Positions 59,124-64,000 of a stretch of DNA of 64,000 nt are shown piece by piece. How positions within the stretch are numbered: the stretch's first letter is position 1; each line of letters starts with the position of its first letter. Source of the DNA: Dipteronia dyeriana. Taxonomy: Eukaryota; Streptophyta; Magnoliopsida; Sapindales; Sapindaceae. Location: positions 66,089,687 to 66,153,686 of the forward strand of contig CM065295.1 in NCBI GenBank assembly GCA_032871835.1, written 5' to 3'. A program made the translations under genes and the position numbers. The notes below the pieces were generated by a model. It was given only the letters and a program-made list of their open reading frames with translations. It had not been told where the DNA came from and ran no database searches.

Positions 59124-62100
59124 TTTCATCTTCTGATTTTTGTTGATTACAATTTCCTGTATTTACATATTATATGTATTAGTTCCGAAAAATAATTCCG
59201 ATCCAAAGTTCACTGGTCCCAGATACAGATATGATCTGTATAAAAAAATTTAAAACCTAGTTCTGCTGCGTGACCGGTAAACGGGGGTTCCAACAGGGTG
59301 GCCTAGCAAAGTATTTTTAATGTTGTAATCCTAGCACTTCTCCCTGAATTTATCACTATTGAACTATGTCCCATTGTCAGTGATGATTGTATCTGGGTTC
59401 CCAAACCGATAGATGATACTTTTCTTCATGAAGCTGGTTGTGTTAGCCTCTGTTATGTGCACGAGTGCTTCGGCCTCCGCCCATTTTGTGAAGTAATCTA
59501 CAGCCACAATAACATGTTGTGTGCCTTCTTTAAATGTTGTTGGCATCGGACCAATCAGATCCAGCTCCTACATTGTAAATGGCCAAGGGGAGGTCAAATT
59601 CTTCAAGCGCTCGAGTGGCTGTTTAATATCATTTGCTATCCTCTGACAAGTGTTGCACTTTTCTGCTACCGATTGTACGTCTTGGAATAGGGTTGACCAA
59701 TAGAATCCTTGCCTAAGGGTTTTATGGGCCAAACTTTTACCCCCAGTACGGTTTCCACACACTCCTCTATGAATATTTGCCAGAGTCTTACCACATTCTG
59801 CCAGGTCTACACACTATTGCAGGGCTTTTAAAAGTCCCCTTATGTAAACTTCTTTTCCAATTATCGAATACCTAACAGCCCTATACTTGATGCGCTTCGC
59901 TTTAGTTATATCTTTAGGGAGCTCTCCATCCCCAAGGTATTTTCTGATTAGGGTCATCCAGGTGGCCAGTCCTTTCTCGACTGCTTTAATCACTAGCACC
60001 TCATCTCCGTTAATGCGGGACTTCTGGGATGGGCCACTTGGAATTGTCTTAGACCATATACCAGTGATTGTTGATGCCAACCTTGACAACACATCGACTT
60101 TCTCATTCTTCTCTCTCAGGATCTGAGCAATTCTGTAGGTTTTGAACCTACAGAGTAAAACCTTATCTATCTCAAGATAAACCGTCATGTTGTTGTCTTG
60201 TGCTTGATAGTCATCCAAAACTTGATTGATTACAACCTGTGAATCACTAAATATCTTCAATTTATCTACTCCCAGCGTAGTGCAAACCCTAAGTCCTGCC
60301 AGCAATGCCTCATATTCTGCCATGTTGTTAGTGGCCTTGAAGTCAAACTACAAAGCACATTATACCTGGTCACCCTGTGATATGGATACCATTATGTTTG
60401 CCCCGCTGCCATACGTGTTTGATGACCCGTTGACATGTAATTCCCAGTGAAAAACTTTTTTGTCTTTGTCTTCAAGCATTTTGATCACCTCGTTGTTTGC
60501 CTCAACGAACTTAGTGATTAAATTTGCTACCACCTGACCTTTTACTACGGCCCGTGGCAGGTAAGAGATATCGAAGTCATTCAGTTCTACTACCTATTTG
60601 TCAAAATTCCTGACACTTCTGGTTTTGATAAGATTTTCTTGAGTGGAAAATCTATATATACCTCAATCTTGTTTGCTTGGAAGTATGGTCTCAATTTCCT
60701 TGTTGCCATTACTAGTGCTAACGTTGGTTGCTCGGCTACTGAGTATCTTATTTCTACCGATAGCAAAGCCTTACTAGTGTAGTATAATGGTTTTTACACT
60801 CCTTCATCTAGCCTGATTAGCACCGATCCCGTGGCCACTGTCATGATCGACAGGTATAGGTCTAACACTTCTCCTTCCAGTGGCATTGACATAATTGGGG
60901 CCTTACCTAAATACTCTTTAATTTTTTAGAAGGCTTGTTCACATTCTTCATCCCACTCCACTCTTTTGCCTTTCCTTACGGCCTTAAAGAAAGATAAACA
61001 TTTGTCTGTAGATTTGCTAATGAACCGGTTTAATGAGGCCAGGTAGCTCATCTACCATTGAATGTCTTTTAGGGTGACCAGGGATCACATTTTCTCCAAT
61101 GCCTTTATCTTCTCCAGATTCACCTCGATTCCCTTTTGGTGAACTTGAAAACAAATAAACTACCTCGAAGGTACCTCAAAGACACATTTCTTCGGGTTGA
61201 GCTTCATTCCAAATTTCCTCTATACCTTAAATTTCTCTCAAAGATCCATTGCATGCTTCCCGGTTGTGATGCTCTTTGTCAAAATGTCGTCAACATACAC
61301 TTCCATGTTTCTATCGATCTGTCGGGAGAACATTTTGTTTACCAATCTTTGGTAAATTGCCTCGGTATTTTTGAGATCAAAAGGCATCACCTTGTAACAA
61401 TAGAGTCCCTGGTCAGTGGTAAAGGAAGTCTTTTCTTTATTTGGTTCGAACATTCTGATCGGGTTGTATCCTGAGTAAGCATCCATGAAGCTTATTAATT
61501 CATGCCCCACAGTCGCATTGACCAACTGGTTAATTCTAGGTAGGGGAAACTATCTTTCGGACATAGTTTATTGAGGTTGGTGAAATCCATACACATTCTT
61601 CATTGCTCGTTCTTCTTTTTCATGAGCACTACATTAGCGATCCACTCAGGATACCATACTTCCCATGTGATCTTGCTGCTAATAGCTTCTCGACCTATTC
61701 TTTGATTGCTTGGCTTCTCTCAGGGTTAAACAGTCTCCTCTTTTGGATAACCGATTTTCGATCGGGATCAACAACCAATTAGGAGGTCATTTTAGCATCG
61801 ATCCCCAGTATATCCCTATGCTTCCACACAAACACGTCATTGTATTCCCTCAATAGGTTGACCATTTCATTCTGGACTTTCTCTATCAACCGAGCCCCTA
61901 ATTTTACTATCTGCTCGGGGTTACTCTAATCAATCATGACTTAAATGATTGGTTCTTCTTCCTAGCTTTTTGTATCTTCTAGAGACGTCTCCCTTGGGTC
62001 CAAGTAGAATCAGGTCGGTGTCTCCACTCCGGCTTCCTCCTCATCCATCTTAGGGCAACCTCCTTCTTTAGGAAAGCCTACCTGCTTTACTTCCAACTCT

Positions 62101-63447
62101 ATTTTTTCCCTATATACCACTAGGTTAGCTTCTAGCCCATTCTTAGGAGCTTTTCATAACACCAACCCCTTCCTCAGTCCAAAATTTCACGGTCAGGGCA
62201 TAAGTTACGATTATAACCTTTTATTTGTTTAGGAATGATCTTCCCAACAAAGCGTTGTAGAGCCAGTTCTCAACGTATACAACCATAAAATCAAGTACTA
62301 CTTTTTTTTAAAGGATAACTCATGATCTCCATGGGCATCTTAATTGTCCCTAACGACCTCACTTCTGCTCCTCCGAACCCTTGAGTGGAACCATCAAAGG
62401 CTTTAGATCTTTTATTTGTAGTCCCAACTGATCAAATACTCCAATGCATAGGATGTCTGTTGAGCTCACATTATCTATCAATACTTTTCTTACTTCCTTG
62501 TGGCCAATACAGATAGACACCATGATTGCATCATTTGGTCTGATTTCAAGTCTGTGTGCATCTGATTAGGGAAAATGATCGGGTCTCAACCTTGCTTGAG
62601 TTTCTTCTGGTCGGGACCAACTGAGTTTACCTCCAGATTTCTCTGCCCATCTATTGCCTCATGGACTTCTCACATTCTCTCCCGACTCTTTTTCCTGTGT
62701 ATGGCCAACCAAAGATGGTATTGATTGCTCCCCTTTCGAGGTTCCCTCTTCAACTGCCTTTTCTGTTCTATTCGTTCTTTGGGTGGTCTCTCTACCGATC
62801 GTCGCCATCCATCAAGATCACATCTTTCAAGTGTCCTTCTCTAATCAACATTTCAGTGTAATCTCTCAGTTGGTAGCATTTGGAGGTCTCATGGTCATTT
62901 TCCCGATGAAATCAGCAGTACTTGGAAGCGTCCCTTCTTGCGAAATTGGACTGTTTCGGGGGGCTATTGTACATGTTCTTATCTTCTATTATAGCCTGGA
63001 CTTCTTTTTTGCTTTCGGGCTTGAAGGGTGTAATTGGTATACTTCCTATAGAATGACGTATTGCTCTTCTGGTCATTGTCTTTGTGGCCTTCCTTTTTCT
63101 TTCCCGGATTGTTCTTTTGATCCCACTTATTGTTACCTTTCGAACTGCCATTTTTGGATATTTGGTTGCTTTCTGGTTGGCCATTATGTAATAATTCTCC
63201 CCCGTGGACTGTATGTTTCTCCTCTACCATTACATATCAACACTCTTCGTCCGCCAAGTGTGAGTAGGTGGTCGGTCCTTTCTACCTTAAACTAAGTGAC
63301 AAATGTTTATGCTGCAAACTATTGATGAATGCAGACATCACCACGTCGTCATTGGGATCCTAGATCTCTGATACTTCCTGTGAGAATCTAATCAAGTAGT
63401 CTTTCAACTTCTCATCCTTTCTTTGCCTTAAAGTTGACAGGACAGAT

Positions 63448-64000
63448 TAAGGATGGCAATTTGACTAGCACCCGCAGGCACCCACCCTAACCCGACCTTG
63501 TAGGGTCGGTTTTGGGTGGTGAATTTATGACCCGTGAACTCGTTTATTGAAAAACCCAGTGGGTTCGGTTACGGGTATGGGTTAGAAAAAATGAACCCTC
63601 GGGTAAACCCGCAAACCCGCATAAATAAAATTTATTTAATATTTAATATTAAAAATATTAAAAAATTAAAAACCAATAGAAATATTTTAACCATATAGAG
63701 AGTAAAATATAAAAACGTCACTCATTCTAAATTTGAGAATTATAATTCTCAACTTTCATATATATATATATATAGCTAATGGTGGAACCTTGTACTCTTG
63801 TTTTTACAATGTGGAACTTTTAAAAATCTCACAATGAAAAAAGAAGAGTGCAAGGTTCTAGCATTAGCTATATATATAATGTGATTCGCCTCTTGTCTCA
63901 ACTAAGAAACACACATGAAATGAATTGAAAATTTTACTATATTAAGTGTTTTTAAGTTTTGAAATCATAATATTTCATATATTTAAATAATATAAAAATG
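63448..64000. mobile_element. hAT-type element, left end only, same family as 4345-4944
   Basis: Begins TAAGGATGGCAATTTGAC, close to the inverse of the right end at 4930-4944 (TTGCCATCCCTA). It continues with GACCTTGTAGGGTCGG as the earlier copy does near 4885-4902 (GACCCTATAGGGTCGG). Dense AACCCG/GGGTT motifs follow to 63620. It breaks the gypsy gag frame. The right end is not in the window, so the 8-bp duplication cannot be tested. Confidence 0.7.
63772..63870. mobile_element. Small foldback MITE, about 100 bp, nested in the right-end hAT region
   Basis: TAGCTAATGGTGGAACCTTG is inverted as CAAGGTTCTAGCATTAGCTA, with ACTCTTG/AAGAGTG continuing inward. TATATATA lies on both sides, so a TA-type or longer duplication cannot be read out. 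Confidence 0.65.

Larger units (their letters stand above)
57175..59295 (+). mobile_element. Solo LTR of the copia family, 2121 bp, inside gypsy integrase
   Basis: Starts TGTTAGGGTTTATG and ends GGGGTTCCAACA, aligning along its length with both copia LTRs at 38060 and 45499. Exact 5-bp duplications GGGTG flank it (57170-57174 and 59296-59300). Removing it and one GGGTG rejoins the integrase frame (AGG CCA CCC / CAT CCT CAA ACA on the minus strand). No internal copia sequence remains, so it arose by LTR-LTR recombination. Confidence 0.92.
56550..63447 (-). pseudogene. Ty3/gypsy (Tat-type) gag-pol, decayed, split by a solo LTR
   Basis: Minus strand, from right to left. Gag end with a zinc-knuckle-like motif YC-stop-FHRENDHETSKCYQL (about 62915-62850) after Lys-rich sequence. 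AINTIFGWP (about 62710) and a protease-like VSSTDIL. RT: ISFMDAYSGYNPIRMFEPNK, TSFTTDQGLYCYKVMPFD, YQRLVNKMFSRQIDRNMEVY then VDDIL (61525-61238). A second RNase H: MAEYEALLAGLRVCTTLGVD, KIFSDSQVVINQV (60323 onward). Integrase zinc domain CNTCQRIAND, core IVAVDYFTKWAEAEALVHIT, TIITDNGT (59762-59364). After the solo LTR: HPQTNGQTEVVNKVIKYI (57169 downward, first codons at the junction), TPYLLTFGSEAIILVEV, ERAAGSLADKCEWHYRW (to about 56690). RT before integrase fixes it as Ty3/gypsy, and the duplicated RNase H suggests Tat. Confidence 0.88.

Noticed and set aside
57175..59295. First considered as the 5' LTR of a second complete copia element
   Set aside because: No primer-binding site or copia internal sequence follows; the flanking GGGTG copies and rejoined integrase show a solo LTR.
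62654..63295. 213-codon plus-strand frame
   Set aside because: It is the complement of the gypsy gag region, which has the gag zinc-knuckle-like motif and Lys-rich sequence on the minus strand.

Overview
The window looks like nuclear DNA from a flowering plant, most likely a eudicot. It is AT-rich with many AT, CT and CA microsatellites. It has one intact intronless plant-specific organellar RNA-binding gene and a decayed plant epsin gene, and nearly everything else is transposable-element sequence of plant lineages. No bacterial, organellar or viral features were seen. I cannot name the species.

Layout. 1-5000: a PIF/Harbinger-type element (844-1759), then a Mutator-like element with 283-bp inverted repeats (1975-4990) that carries a 600-bp hAT element nested in its right arm (4345-4944). 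5840-7541: Site II promoter motifs and the only intact host-type gene, a PORR-domain protein. 8460-9735: an epsin pseudogene, followed by a 566-bp Mutator-type MITE (10232-10797). 12864-13047: a small foldback MITE. 13262-16689: a 3.4-kb Harbinger-type element with non-transposon-looking cargo. 17295-18669: a hAT-type element. 19653-20539: a long-TIR element. 20674-31228: a 10.5-kb autonomous-type Mutator-like element with a decayed MuDR-family transposase on + and a decayed DUF1985/Ulp1-protease gene on -. 31500-33790: repeats and MITEs. 36300-37900: a degraded LTR-type fragment. 38060-47619: a complete but dead Ty1/copia retrotransposon (LTRs about 2.0 and 2.1 kb, TSD ATCTC). 47736-48279: a hAT-type element. 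48940-49330: a copia RNase H scrap. 52000-63447: a Ty3/gypsy element of the Tat type, lying on the minus strand, with an extra ORF in antisense orientation downstream of pol; a solo LTR of the same copia family sits in its integrase. From 63448 to the window end there is another hAT end.

How the parts relate. The insertions give a relative order: hAT into MULE (left), copia solo LTR into gypsy integrase and hAT into gypsy gag (right). The large MULE is the most distinctive unit. A motif of the form TGGTGTGTTTAATT is repeated in three blocks inside it, and a close relative of the same motif lies in its terminal inverted repeats. All the transposon proteins carry stops and frameshifts, so no element here looks able to move by itself.
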